A DNA stretch of 64,000 nt from Prevotellaceae bacterium UBA4361 (GTDB lineage: Bacteria > Bacteroidota > Bacteroidia > Bacteroidales > Bacteroidaceae). The stretch spans positions 1 to 64,000 of the forward strand of contig DGSN01000059.1 in NCBI GenBank assembly GCA_002393575.1, in the 5' to 3' direction. Position 1 is the stretch's first letter; every line of letters begins with the position of its first letter. The translations under genes were made by a program, and so were the position numbers. Of the stretch, positions 44,989-54,221 are shown piece after piece. Under the pieces are notes generated by a model. The model had not been told where the DNA came from and searched no databases. It saw nothing but the letters and a program-made list of their open reading frames with translations.

Positions 44989-46266
44989 TTATTTAGAATA
45001 CTTCTGATATTCCTTGGCTTTAGCCATGTTACCAGAATTGTAGTAGCTTGCATAAAGAGGATAGCCCCACTGATCTGGCTGGTCTGGAGCTAATTCCTTA
45101 GCCTTCTCATAATAACTGATAGCCTTCTTATACCAGCCGTCAGCAACAGCTTTCTTATCCTTGTTCATACTTGCAATGCGAGTTGCTGTATTACCAGCAC
45201 CAATGATGCAATCAAGATAGTCCTGCTTGAACTCAACGCCTTTTTCGAATGCAGCGAATGCATCTTCATACTTTTCAAGATTGTAGAGTGCTACAGCACG
45301 GAAATAGTAAGGATAGCGAGCTGCTTCAATGGCATTACCATCATTATCAACAGTCTTAATAGTACCATTTGCCATATTAGCAATTGCCTGGTCGCTCAGT
45401 TCAACAGCTTTGGTGAAATTCTTATCGATGATATTGTTCTGAATGAGATTCACAACAAAAATCAGCTGCTCTGGAAATTTCTGAGTTGCCAACTCATACA
45501 TTTCTGTTTCCTTAGCCTTATCGCCCTTTTCCTTATAATATGTAATGAGGTCCTGGCAAGCCAAAGCGCCGTTTTGAGAATCAAGAGCCTTGTTCAGGTA
45601 TTCCACCATTTTTGCTTCATCGCCCTTTGCTCCCTTGATGGCTGTAGCATAAATATATGCACCTTCCTTGTAGTAAGGGTCTTTGTTTTTTAAGTCAAGT
45701 TCTGCAAAAAGAGGATTGTCAAACGACTCGTAATATGCGTCAAGCAGTTCAACAGTGGCTGCAGGGTCATCGTAAACCAAGTTACTTGCTCCGATGAACA
45801 AGTTGTTGCGAGGGTTCTGAGCCAACTGCTGTATTAAAGCATGCTCCTTCTTGTATTCATCTTCTTTCACAGGAAGCTTACCCTTAGCGTTTGGAGTTTT
45901 CATCGCCTTCTCATACCGTTCGTAATTTTTCACAATGTCCGATTGGTTCTTGAAGAAAGCTTTTTTGTCAACAAATTCATTATTGTTGGCTGTACGCTGC
46001 TTAATCATTTCGTTCATATCATGAAGCAGAAGACGACCTTTGTATTTATAGGTTTCAGGCATGTCTGCGGATTCAGGGTCCTTGTCAGCATTTGCAAGAA
46101 GCTCGCGCATTTCTGCAAGCTTTTCTGCATCCAAATTGCTAAGGTCCATGTTGACAGGTGTAGAAGCATATTCAATCATGTTCTTCACCTTATTTACGTT
46201 TTTCTTTTGTGCATATACAGAACCCGTTAAGGCTAAGGCAGCACACATCAAAATAATCTTTTTCAT
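44989..46266 (-). CDS. Exported tetratricopeptide-repeat protein
   Basis: 425 residues. Signal peptide MKKIILMCAALALTGSVYA-Q, then mostly alpha-helical sequence with TPR-like repeats, clearest at AKMVEYLNKALDSQNGALACQDLITYYKEKG and at YPYYFRAVALYNLEKYEDAFAAFEKGVEF. No enzymatic motif. Likely a periplasmic scaffold. A good promoter precedes it and a terminator follows, so it is monocistronic. It lies between gyrA and the sensor kinase gene, all on the minus strand. Confidence 0.82.
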   Translation of the reverse strand: MKKIILMCAALALTGSVYAQKKNVNKVKNMIEYASTPVNMDLSNLDAEKLAEMRELLANADKDPESADMPETYKYKGRLLLHDMNEMIKQRTANNNEFVDKKAFFKNQSDIVKNYERYEKAMKTPNAKGKLPVKEDEYKKEHALIQQLAQNPRNNLFIGASNLVYDDPAATVELLDAYYESFDNPLFAELDLKNKDPYYKEGAYIYATAIKGAKGDEAKMVEYLNKALDSQNGALACQDLITYYKEKGDKAKETEMYELATQKFPEQLIFVVNLIQNNIIDKNFTKAVELSDQAIANMANGTIKTVDNDGNAIEAARYPYYFRAVALYNLEKYEDAFAAFEKGVEFKQDYLDCIIGAGNTATRIASMNKDKKAVADGWYKKAISYYEKAKELAPDQPDQWGYPLYASYYNSGNMAKAKEYQKYSK

Positions 46267-46327
46267 TGTCTATAAGATTTATTAGATTAATAATTTGTTT
46301 TCTTTAAAATAGATATAGAATGCGTTG

Positions 46328-46359
46328 CAAAGATAAATAATTCTTTTAAATCCTATCAA
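46328..46359 (-). promoter_or_regulatory. Bacteroidetes-type promoter for the TPR gene
   Basis: The minus strand reads TTG (46359-46357), 21 bp, TATCTTTG (46335-46328), about 60 nt before the ATG. Confidence 0.62.
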
Positions 46360-46371
46360 TTTAAGACTGAA

Positions 46372-46416
46372 AAAATAAAAGTAGGAGTGAAATTTAACAC
46401 ACCCCTACCTTTTTTT
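46372..46416. terminator. Terminator after gyrA, usable on both strands
   Basis: GTAGGAGTG (46381-46389) pairs with CACCCCTAC (46400-46408), one G-T. T-runs follow on the plus strand (46410-46416) and, as A-runs, on the minus strand (46380-46372). Confidence 0.75.
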
Positions 46417-46424
46417 AACGATTG

Positions 46425-49094
46425 TTATTCATTTGTTGTCCCTTCGTTTTCCACATTCTCTGTTCCATCCTGATTCTGTTCAGAAATTTCATCCTCAGGG
46501 TCAACATGCTCCACTTTGCACACACTGGCAATGACATCGTTGCGTTTTTTCAAGTTAATCAGGCTCACGCCTTGAGTGTTTCTGCCTTGAACTCGAATTT
46601 CGCTTACTGCCAGACGAATAGCAACACCGCTCTTATTGATAATCATCAGGTCGTCATCGTCCGTCACAGCCTTGATAGCAATGAGTTTGCCTGTCTTTTC
46701 CGTCACATTCAGCGTCTTCACACCCTTTCCACCACGTTTCGTGATGCGATAGTCTGACAAAACAGAGCGTTTTCCAAATCCCTTTTCACTGACAACAAGT
46801 ATGTTCTCAGGCCATTCGTCAGCAGATACTTCTACAGCATCCTCCACTTCCTCTGTGGTTTCCACAACATCTGTTTCAGGAGATTCTGTTTCATTAGATT
46901 CTTGTGCATCGAGAGCAGCCCACTGTTCATCGGTTAATGCTTCGTTGCAATTAAACACAAGCATACCAACGGCTTCGTCATCCTTGCCATCAAGACGAAT
47001 GCCACGGACTCCGGTAGCAGTACGTCCCATCACACGAACTCCTTGTTCGTTGAAACGGATGGCACGACCTCCATGATTGGCAATGATAATGTCGTCATTG
47101 CCTGTAGTGAGTTTCACTTCAATCACTTCGTCGCCTTCAGCCAAATTGATGGCAATGAGTCCATTGGAACGTGGATGAGCATAATTCTCGAATCGAGTCT
47201 TTTTAACTGTACCGAACTTCGTACAGAACATCAAGTTATGCTTCTTCACGAAGTCTGCATCATTGATGTTTTCGATAGTGATAAATGCTGTTGCCTTGTC
47301 GTCGGAATCGATATTGAGCAAATTCTGAACAGCACGACCCTTGAATGTCTTTGGTCCTTCAGGTATGTCATAGACCTTCATCCAGAAGCAACGTCCTTTC
47401 TTGGTGAAGAACATCATCGTGTTGTGAGTTGTGGCTGGATAGATGTATTCGATGAAATCCTGGTCGCGAGCTGAACCGCCCTTTGAGCCAACACCGCCTC
47501 TTCCCTGAGCACGGAACTCCGTCAGTGGTGTACGCTTGATGTATCCAAGGTGACTTACAGTAACAACAACAGGTTCGTTTGGATAGAAGTCTTCTGGGTT
47601 GAAATTATTGCTGGCTGAATAGTCGATAACAGTCTTGCGTTCATCACCCCATTTGTTTTTCACTTCGAGCAGTTCGTCTTTCATCACCTTCTTGCAAAGT
47701 TCTGGGTCGTCAAGAATAGACTGCAAGTATGCAATCAATTTTTCCAGTTCCTCGTACTCTGCATGGAGCTTATCCTGCTCCAGTCCAGTGAGTTGACGAA
47801 GTCGCATTTCAACAATCGCTTTAGCCTGAATATCGTCGAGATTGAAACGGGCCTTCAGGTTCTCGATGGCCTCTTGAGGACTCTTGGCTGCACGAATGAT
47901 ATGAACAACTTCATCGATGTTGTCGCTGGCGATAATCAGACCTTCGAGGATGTGTGCTCGTTCCTCAGCTTTGCGCTTATCGTATTTTGTGCGACGTATC
48001 GTCACGTCATGGCGATGCTCTACAAAGTATTTGATGCACTCTTGAAGCGAAAGCAATTTAGGACGACCGGAGTTGTTGGCACCAGCGCCAATCAGAGCAA
48101 TACAATTGACACTGAAACTCGACTGAAGGTCTGTCATCTTGTAGAGCTTGTTCAGAACCACATTTGCATTTGCATCGCGCTTCAAGTCAATCACAATGCG
48201 CATACCTTCACGGTCCGATTCGTCGTTTACATTTGCAATGCCATCGACCTTCTTTTCCGTAACAAGTTCAGCTATCTTTTTGATAAGTTCCGACTTGTTG
48301 ACATTGTAAGGAATCTCGTGAACAACTATCTTGTCATGAGTAGCTTCAGTCTCAATCTCAGTCTTCGAGCGAATGATGATACGTCCGCGTCCTGTTTCAT
48401 ACGCTTCTTTCACGCCATCCAATCCACAAATAATACCACCTGTTGGGAAGTCTGGAGCCTTGATGAATCTCATCAATCCCTCAGTGGTGATTTCTGGGTT
48501 GTCAATCATGGCAACGCATCCATCTATCACTTCGCCCAAGTTATGTGTAGGGATATTGGTAGCCATACCAACAGCAATACCCGTTGCACCATTCACAAGA
48601 AGGTTGGGAATGCGAGTTGGTAGCACCTTTGGCTCTTTGAGCGAACCATCGAAGTTGTCATCAAAATCAACAGTTTCTTTGTACAGGTCGTCCATCATCG
48701 CTTCACCCAGACGAGTGAGGCGAGCCTCAGTGTAACGCATGGCAGCTGCACCATCACCATCCACAGAGCCGAAGTTGCCTTGTCCATCCACCAAACAATA
48801 GCGCATCGCCCAATCCTGAGCCAAACGAACCAAAGCACCATACACTGAAGAGTCACCATGTGGGTGATACTTACCAAGGACTTCACCGACAATACGGGCG
48901 CACTTCTTGTATGGCTTATCGTATGTGTTGCCCAATTCCATCATTCCGTAAAGAATACGTCGATGCACAGGCTTAAAACCATCTCTTACATCAGGGAGCG
49001 CACGGCTGACAATCACCGACATGGAATAGTCGATATACGACTTCTTCATGCTCTCATTGATGTCAACTTTAATAATTCTGTCTTGATCTAACAT
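46425..49094 (-). CDS. gyrA: DNA gyrase subunit A
   Basis: 889 residues; DNA cleavage subunit of gyrase. The breakage-reunion domain carries the active Tyr in AAMRYTEARLTRLG and the upstream HPHGDSSVYGALVRLAQDW helix. The C-terminal pinwheel has a divergent GyrA-box (QGRGGVGSKGG in place of QRRGGKG). An acidic insert of about 35 residues (TESPETDVVETTEEVEDAVE) interrupts the pinwheel. In the quinolone region the residue at the place of E. coli Asp87 is Gly. Start ATG at 49094. Stand-alone gene with its own terminator. Confidence 0.95.
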   Translation of the reverse strand: MLDQDRIIKVDINESMKKSYIDYSMSVIVSRALPDVRDGFKPVHRRILYGMMELGNTYDKPYKKCARIVGEVLGKYHPHGDSSVYGALVRLAQDWAMRYCLVDGQGNFGSVDGDGAAAMRYTEARLTRLGEAMMDDLYKETVDFDDNFDGSLKEPKVLPTRIPNLLVNGATGIAVGMATNIPTHNLGEVIDGCVAMIDNPEITTEGLMRFIKAPDFPTGGIICGLDGVKEAYETGRGRIIIRSKTEIETEATHDKIVVHEIPYNVNKSELIKKIAELVTEKKVDGIANVNDESDREGMRIVIDLKRDANANVVLNKLYKMTDLQSSFSVNCIALIGAGANNSGRPKLLSLQECIKYFVEHRHDVTIRRTKYDKRKAEERAHILEGLIIASDNIDEVVHIIRAAKSPQEAIENLKARFNLDDIQAKAIVEMRLRQLTGLEQDKLHAEYEELEKLIAYLQSILDDPELCKKVMKDELLEVKNKWGDERKTVIDYSASNNFNPEDFYPNEPVVVTVSHLGYIKRTPLTEFRAQGRGGVGSKGGSARDQDFIEYIYPATTHNTMMFFTKKGRCFWMKVYDIPEGPKTFKGRAVQNLLNIDSDDKATAFITIENINDADFVKKHNLMFCTKFGTVKKTRFENYAHPRSNGLIAINLAEGDEVIEVKLTTGNDDIIIANHGGRAIRFNEQGVRVMGRTATGVRGIRLDGKDDEAVGMLVFNCNEALTDEQWAALDAQESNETESPETDVVETTEEVEDAVEVSADEWPENILVVSEKGFGKRSVLSDYRITKRGGKGVKTLNVTEKTGKLIAIKAVTDDDDLMIINKSGVAIRLAVSEIRVQGRNTQGVSLINLKKRNDVIASVCKVEHVDPEDEISEQNQDGTENVENEGTTNE

Positions 49095-49339
49095 TTAAAT
49101 GATTTGTGTTAATAGCGTTCTTAATTTTGTGTAAATTTACGAAGATTTTTTTTGCTACACAAACATTTAAATAAATTTCGCTCAAAAACAAGGGTAGAAA
49201 AACTAAAAGAAGCCAAATTTGCCACTTTTCAGCCTGTTTTTCGCGTTTGAGTTTCATAATCGACGTTTTAATAATCAGGGCGAATTTGACATCAAAACGC
49301 CTTAGAGCGCAAATTTCGATGCTGCATTCTTTTCGGGTT

Positions 49340-50632
49340 CTACCCCAACGCGCAACAATCGATAAATCGCTCTGGAGAAAAATACATGTTTGCTATATTT
49401 AATAATAATGAGGAATCCGCTTGGTTGATTTTCCGATTAGATTCTACAAAATCATGCAAAGTTTTTCCACGGAACGAAAGCCCCATCAGCAGCGATGGCA
49501 AATTGAAAGTGAGTTCACAACGACGTAAGACATTCCCGATGATATAGTTTTTCACTTGTTTCAGTTCGTCATCAGGAATGGGCTCTTGGCATAGCTTCTG
49601 TAATTCCACATAAATATCATCAACAACTTGCTGCACACACAAGCTGGGCGTCTCAGTTTGAATCACATATACAGTCTGAAAAGGAATACTGAGAAGTGAA
49701 CCGCTAATATCGTAAGTAAGTCCTTTTGTCTCACGAATACTATTCATCAAACGGCTTCCGAAATAGCCACTTAACAACACAGAAAGCAAGCGGATATAAG
49801 GCATATCAGCATCATCTTGCATGGGGAGCAGACAACCCACGTTAACAGCTGCTTGGACCGTTTGCTCTGGCATTGTAGTGCTGAAATGGCGTTCTTTGAT
49901 AGGAACAGTCGGAATAGGTTCTATCTTCAGAGGCTGTCTGTTTCCTCCTCCCCAATGTCCTTCTCCGAACAATTTGGAAATCAAATCGATGTCCTCGCTC
50001 TTATAACCTCCCGTGATGAAGAGAGAACAATTGTTTGAAGTGATATTTTCTGTGTGATAGTCTTGCAAGAGTTGCGTTGTCAAACTATCATAATCCTCCA
50101 CTTGCTTATAACGCCCCATAGGATGCGACGGTCCCAATAACTCTGCATAGAATTGATTACGGCAAACAGTCGCCACCTTTTTCTGATTGATGAGAAAAGC
50201 AGTTCTGGCTTGGTTCAGGGCAATTTGAAATTTTGCTTCATCATAGAGCGGTTCATTAAACATGCTACATACGATTTGCAACACTTCATGCAGATGCTTA
50301 CGCAAGCACTGGACTGTAACACAGGAATAGGAAAGATTTGTTGATGAACTTATCGTAGCTCCTAAGAAGTCTAACTTTTCAGAAATGCTGTCAGCAGAAT
50401 AAGTCCTTGTTCCCACCTTAAGCTGGGAGAAGGCAAAGCGAGCTTGTTGTGGATGCTTCTCAAGCCATTGTCCTCCCTTAAACATGAAATCAATCCTCAG
50501 CAATTGAGTCTCATCCAGATGAAGGAGTTGCACTTCAATTTTGTTGTTCAAGAGAATGACTTCAGGCTCTTTCGAAATGCTCAATTGGAGCTGATGAGTG
50601 GCAGGAGCGATACTTCTTTCCAGCTTATACAT
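49340..50632 (-). CDS. M16-fold peptidase homologue lacking the catalytic motif
   Basis: 430 residues from the ATG at 50632 (a TTG at 50647 would add five). The M16 two-domain layout is visible: N-terminal beta/alpha domain with LLRIDFMFKGGQWLEKHPQQARFAF, and the C-terminal half with RLLSVLLSGYFGSRLMNSIRETKGLTYDISGS, the conserved R/Y substrate-binding block of M16B. The zinc motif HxxEH that should follow the KGG segment reads QARFAF, so this is a pseudopeptidase, like the inactive partner subunits of some M16 pairs. No active partner lies nearby. No signal peptide, so probably cytoplasmic. Confidence 0.82.
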   Translation of the reverse strand: MYKLERSIAPATHQLQLSISKEPEVILLNNKIEVQLLHLDETQLLRIDFMFKGGQWLEKHPQQARFAFSQLKVGTRTYSADSISEKLDFLGATISSSTNLSYSCVTVQCLRKHLHEVLQIVCSMFNEPLYDEAKFQIALNQARTAFLINQKKVATVCRNQFYAELLGPSHPMGRYKQVEDYDSLTTQLLQDYHTENITSNNCSLFITGGYKSEDIDLISKLFGEGHWGGGNRQPLKIEPIPTVPIKERHFSTTMPEQTVQAAVNVGCLLPMQDDADMPYIRLLSVLLSGYFGSRLMNSIRETKGLTYDISGSLLSIPFQTVYVIQTETPSLCVQQVVDDIYVELQKLCQEPIPDDELKQVKNYIIGNVLRRCELTFNLPSLLMGLSFRGKTLHDFVESNRKINQADSSLLLNIANMYFSPERFIDCCALG

Positions 50633-50693
50633 GGAAGTAAAAAACAACTAATAGATAACGATTTTTCAAATGCTTTGTATCGGGAAAAGTAAA

Positions 50694-50781
50694 TCCCCAA
50701 TCGCGTAGCAGTATTTCCCCAATCGCGTAATGATGCTTCCCCAATCGAGTAACCGTGATTCCCCAATAGGAATTCTCACCA
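50694..50781 (+). repeat. 22-nt tandem array D
   Basis: Units start at 50694, 50716 and 50738, each TCCCCAATCG(C/A)GTA plus variable bases; the fourth at 50760 keeps only TCCCCAAT. It lies in the 182-bp spacer between kdsB and the M16 gene, in the same orientation as arrays A and B. Confidence 0.85.
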
Positions 50782-50814
50782 TTTCAATATGGAGACAGAA
50801 AGAAAAAAAAGAGA

Positions 50815-51585
50815 TTAAAAAGAATGGGATTTCAAGAACTCTTCCGCTTTTGCCAAATCCTCGGGTGTGTCTATTCCGATGGTTTCGATTTCAGAAATAC
50901 CCACTTTGATTTTATATCCGTTTTCTAACCAGCGCAATTGTTCAAGAGACTCCGCCAATTCAAGACTCGATTGAGGCAAACGTGTGATTTCCTTCAACAC
51001 ATTTGTGCGATACGCATAAAGACCTATGTGCTTATAGTAAATGTGCCCTTTAAGCCACATTTCCCCTTTGTCCTTTCCACGAAAAAAAGGAATGATAGAG
51101 CGAGAAAAATACAGAGCTTCCATTCGGTTGTTCACAACAACCTTTGGAGAGTTTGCGTTTTCAAGCGCATCAAAACCATCCTCCACCGTGAACGGTCTGA
51201 CAAGCGTGGCAATATCTACGGTTTCATCTAAGAAGCACTCCTTGATAGCTTGCAACTGCTGATGCTGAATGAAAGGCTCGTCACCTTGGATATTGACAAC
51301 AACATCATACTCGCCCGAAGTCTTTGTCAATGCCTCATAGCATCGGTCGGTTCCGCTGCGATGCTTGTCACTTGTCATGACGACATTTCCTCCAAACGAC
51401 TTTACAGCTTGTTCAATTCGCACATCATCAGTAGCAACCACAACATCATCCATCTCGCCTACCACCTGTTGATAGACTCTTTCGATAACAGTCTTTCCGC
51501 CCAACATGGCAAGAGGTTTGGCTGGAAAACGAGTGGATGCATAACGTGCAGGGATAATTCCTATGAATTTATTGGAAACTTTCAT
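50815..51585 (-). CDS. kdsB: CMP-KDO synthetase (3-deoxy-manno-octulosonate cytidylyltransferase)
   Basis: 256 residues; activates KDO with CTP for lipopolysaccharide core synthesis. Family signatures: GIIPARYASTRFPAKPLAMLGGKTVI, VATDD, SGTDRCYEA, VVNIQGDEPFI and the C-terminal VGISEIETIGIDTPEDL. The ATG at 51585 overlaps the end of the penicillin-binding protein gene by 17 bp, so the two are probably co-transcribed, linking peptidoglycan and LPS synthesis. Confidence 0.95.
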   Translation of the reverse strand: MKVSNKFIGIIPARYASTRFPAKPLAMLGGKTVIERVYQQVVGEMDDVVVATDDVRIEQAVKSFGGNVVMTSDKHRSGTDRCYEALTKTSGEYDVVVNIQGDEPFIQHQQLQAIKECFLDETVDIATLVRPFTVEDGFDALENANSPKVVVNNRMEALYFSRSIIPFFRGKDKGEMWLKGHIYYKHIGLYAYRTNVLKEITRLPQSSLELAESLEQLRWLENGYKIKVGISEIETIGIDTPEDLAKAEEFLKSHSF

Positions 51586-53968
51586 CAATCTTACCTGTAT
51601 TAGTGTCCTGAACCGTATGATGATAAACAGGGTCGATGTCGCTCAGCTCACCTTGACAAAGATCGAAATCTTTCGGAATGGCAAAAGTGTCAGCCTGCGT
51701 GATACCATAGCGGTTGATGAGAATTCGGTCTTTATACACCTTGTTCATAAATAAACCATAGATAGGAAGAGCAGCGGCAGCACCCTGGCCATTGGCCATG
51801 CTGTTGAAGTGAATGTCTCGGTCCTCACCACCGACCCAGCATCCCACTACCATCTTAGGAGTGAAACCCATGAACCAACCGTCGGCATTGGAATTGGTCG
51901 TACCCGTCTTTCCGCCCATATCAGCCGTAATGTTATACACACGGCGAATACGCTGACCCGTACCTTCATCGATGACACCACGAAGCATCGCAATCATCTT
52001 GTAGGCATCCTCCTTCTTCATGATGTCAGTCATGCGGGGAGCAAAATTGTCGATGATGCTACCATCTGCATCCTCAATCTGAGTGACGAGGATAGGGGCA
52101 CAACGCACTCCGTAGTTCGAGAACGTAGTGTAAGCACTGACCATCTCACCCACACTAATGTCGCATGGTCCGAGGCACAACGACATGGTTGGGTCGATGT
52201 TCTGCGAATTGATGCCCAACTGGCGCATGAGGTTGATGAGATTGCGAGGATTCAGCTGCGACATCACCCATGCAGCAATCCAGTTGTTCGATTGAGAAAG
52301 ACCCCACTTCAGCGTCACCATCTGACCATAGCGAGCGTGTGAGCCGTTGCGTGGAGTCCAGTTTCCGTAAGTGCGCTGCACATTAGGAGCCACATCGCAT
52401 GGTGTGAAACCGTTCATCATTGCCAAAGAATAGAGGTAAGGCTTGATGGTGGAACCCACCTGACGACGGCCACCTCCCAACACATTGTCGTATTGGAAAT
52501 GGTTGAAGTCGAGACCGCCAACGTAAGCACGTACCTCACCCGTGGACGCTTCCATCGCCATCATGGCAGTGCGGAGGAATTTCTTATAATAGAGAATAGA
52601 GTCGTGCGGACTCATCTGCGTGTCATATTCCCCAGAATAGGAGAAAAGCGTCATCGGTACTTTCTTGTTGAAATTCTTCTGAATCTCATCCTCACTCATT
52701 TTTTGCGATTTCAGCACCCTGTAGCGTTCGCTCTGACGAATGTAACGCTGTACGATTTCCTCCACCTTAGCAGCCGAAAGCCCCGAATAAGGAGCACGAG
52801 GGTTTCCTCGTTTTTCCGCATCGAAACGAGGTTGCAAAGTTTTTGCTACATGCTGGTACGCAGCATCCTCTGCATATTCTTGCATACGGCTATCAAGCGT
52901 TGTGTAAATCTTCAAGCCGTCGGTGTAGATATTATAATGCGAACCATCCTTCTTCGTGTGCTTGTTGCACCAACCATAGAGAGGATCGGTTTCCCAGGCA
53001 AGCGAATCATCATAATACTGCTGGTACTGCCACGAAGCGTATTTGTCGCGCTCAGGGCGTTCTGCCATCATGATGCGACGAAGGTACTCACGGAAGTATG
53101 GAGCAATGCCTTCGCGGTGGCTTGTGACATGAAACTGGCTCACATCGAGCGGTTTTGCCTGAGCCAACTCCTTCTCCGCCCTCGTGAGATAACCACATTT
53201 CTCCATTTGCGAGAACACCAAGTTGCGGCGTTCCAAACTGCGCTCATGGAAACGAATCGGGTTATACATGGAAGGGTTCTTACACATACCTACCAGCGTG
53301 GCACTCTCCTCCAAGGTCAAGTCGATGGGAGCCTTGTTGAAATATGTCTTGGCAGCATTCTTGATGCCCACGGCATTGTTGAGGAAGTCGAAGTAGTTCA
53401 GGTACATCGCAATGATTTCCTCCTTCGTGTAGTTACGCTCCAACTGAACAGCAATATACCATTCTACAGGCTTGCGAGTGATACGGTCAAGCGCAGTCGT
53501 CTCCTTCGTCACGTTCGAATACAATTGCTTGGCAAGCTGCTGGGTGATGGTGGAACCACCGCCAGCCGATTTCTGGCGCATGAATCCGCGCTTCACGATG
53601 GCACGTCCTAATGCGCGGAGGTCGATGCCCGAATGCTCGAAAAACCGCTCATCTTCAGTGGCAACCAATGCCTTCACCAGATGTTGTGGAAGAGAGTCGT
53701 AGGGTACAATAACACGGTTTTCCGAAGCATAGCTCCATGTGCCCATCAACTTGCCGTCGGCAGAATAGACGCGCGAAGCGTATTTGCTGATGGGATTCTG
53801 CAAATCGGAAATAGGTGGCAACTCGCCCACCCATCCCTGCGAAATAGCAAAGATGCCTATCACACCTGCAAGAAGCAATGCAATCGTTGTGCCCCAAACC
53901 ATTCTCAGCCCTCTGGCAATGCTGGGTTTCTTACCTTTATCTTCTGTTTTATTTGTAGTTTGTTCCAT
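51569..53968 (-). CDS. mrcA: Class A penicillin-binding protein (PBP1A-type)
   Basis: 799 residues from the ATG at 53968; a TTG at 53992 lies too near the promoter. One transmembrane helix near residues 25-48, then the GT51 glycosyltransferase with EDERFFEHSGIDLRA, GGSTITQQLAKQL and the RKPVEWYIAVQLE block, then the transpeptidase with STIKP (SxxK), SQSN (SxN) and GKTGTT (KTG). Builds and cross-links peptidoglycan at the inner membrane. A TAAATTTG -7 box lies at 54019-54012 on the minus strand. Overlaps kdsB. Confidence 0.93.
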   Translation of the reverse strand: MEQTTNKTEDKGKKPSIARGLRMVWGTTIALLLAGVIGIFAISQGWVGELPPISDLQNPISKYASRVYSADGKLMGTWSYASENRVIVPYDSLPQHLVKALVATEDERFFEHSGIDLRALGRAIVKRGFMRQKSAGGGSTITQQLAKQLYSNVTKETTALDRITRKPVEWYIAVQLERNYTKEEIIAMYLNYFDFLNNAVGIKNAAKTYFNKAPIDLTLEESATLVGMCKNPSMYNPIRFHERSLERRNLVFSQMEKCGYLTRAEKELAQAKPLDVSQFHVTSHREGIAPYFREYLRRIMMAERPERDKYASWQYQQYYDDSLAWETDPLYGWCNKHTKKDGSHYNIYTDGLKIYTTLDSRMQEYAEDAAYQHVAKTLQPRFDAEKRGNPRAPYSGLSAAKVEEIVQRYIRQSERYRVLKSQKMSEDEIQKNFNKKVPMTLFSYSGEYDTQMSPHDSILYYKKFLRTAMMAMEASTGEVRAYVGGLDFNHFQYDNVLGGGRRQVGSTIKPYLYSLAMMNGFTPCDVAPNVQRTYGNWTPRNGSHARYGQMVTLKWGLSQSNNWIAAWVMSQLNPRNLINLMRQLGINSQNIDPTMSLCLGPCDISVGEMVSAYTTFSNYGVRCAPILVTQIEDADGSIIDNFAPRMTDIMKKEDAYKMIAMLRGVIDEGTGQRIRRVYNITADMGGKTGTTNSNADGWFMGFTPKMVVGCWVGGEDRDIHFNSMANGQGAAAALPIYGLFMNKVYKDRILINRYGITQADTFAIPKDFDLCQGELSDIDPVYHHTVQDTNTGKIDESFQ

Positions 53969-54011
53969 TTTTCTAAATATTCGAAAAATCAAAAATAAGC
54001 ATAACAGTTTG

Positions 54012-54019
54012 CAAATTTA
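54012..54019 (-). promoter_or_regulatory. Putative -7 box (TAAATTTG) for mrcA-kdsB
   Basis: The minus strand reads TAAATTTG about 43 bp before the ATG. No clear -33 box. Confidence 0.45.
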
Positions 54020-54221
54020 CAACATTTTTTTTGCATTAAATAAAAAAGGACTACAATTTTAACTATTTCATTCCTTTTTCAATCATAATGAAATGCTTAC
54101 AATTATTTAAAAAGGAGGAATGTTCGCTTCGCCTTGATGTAAAATGGAATATGCTTGTTTCGTTCCGAATGAAGAATGTAAGTAACTCCTTGTAAATATA
54201 AAGATGGAATACATTCTTCGT

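Noticed and set aside
52493..53611. 372-codon frame antisense to mrcA
   Set aside because: Shadow of a verified penicillin-binding protein; no recognisable motif.
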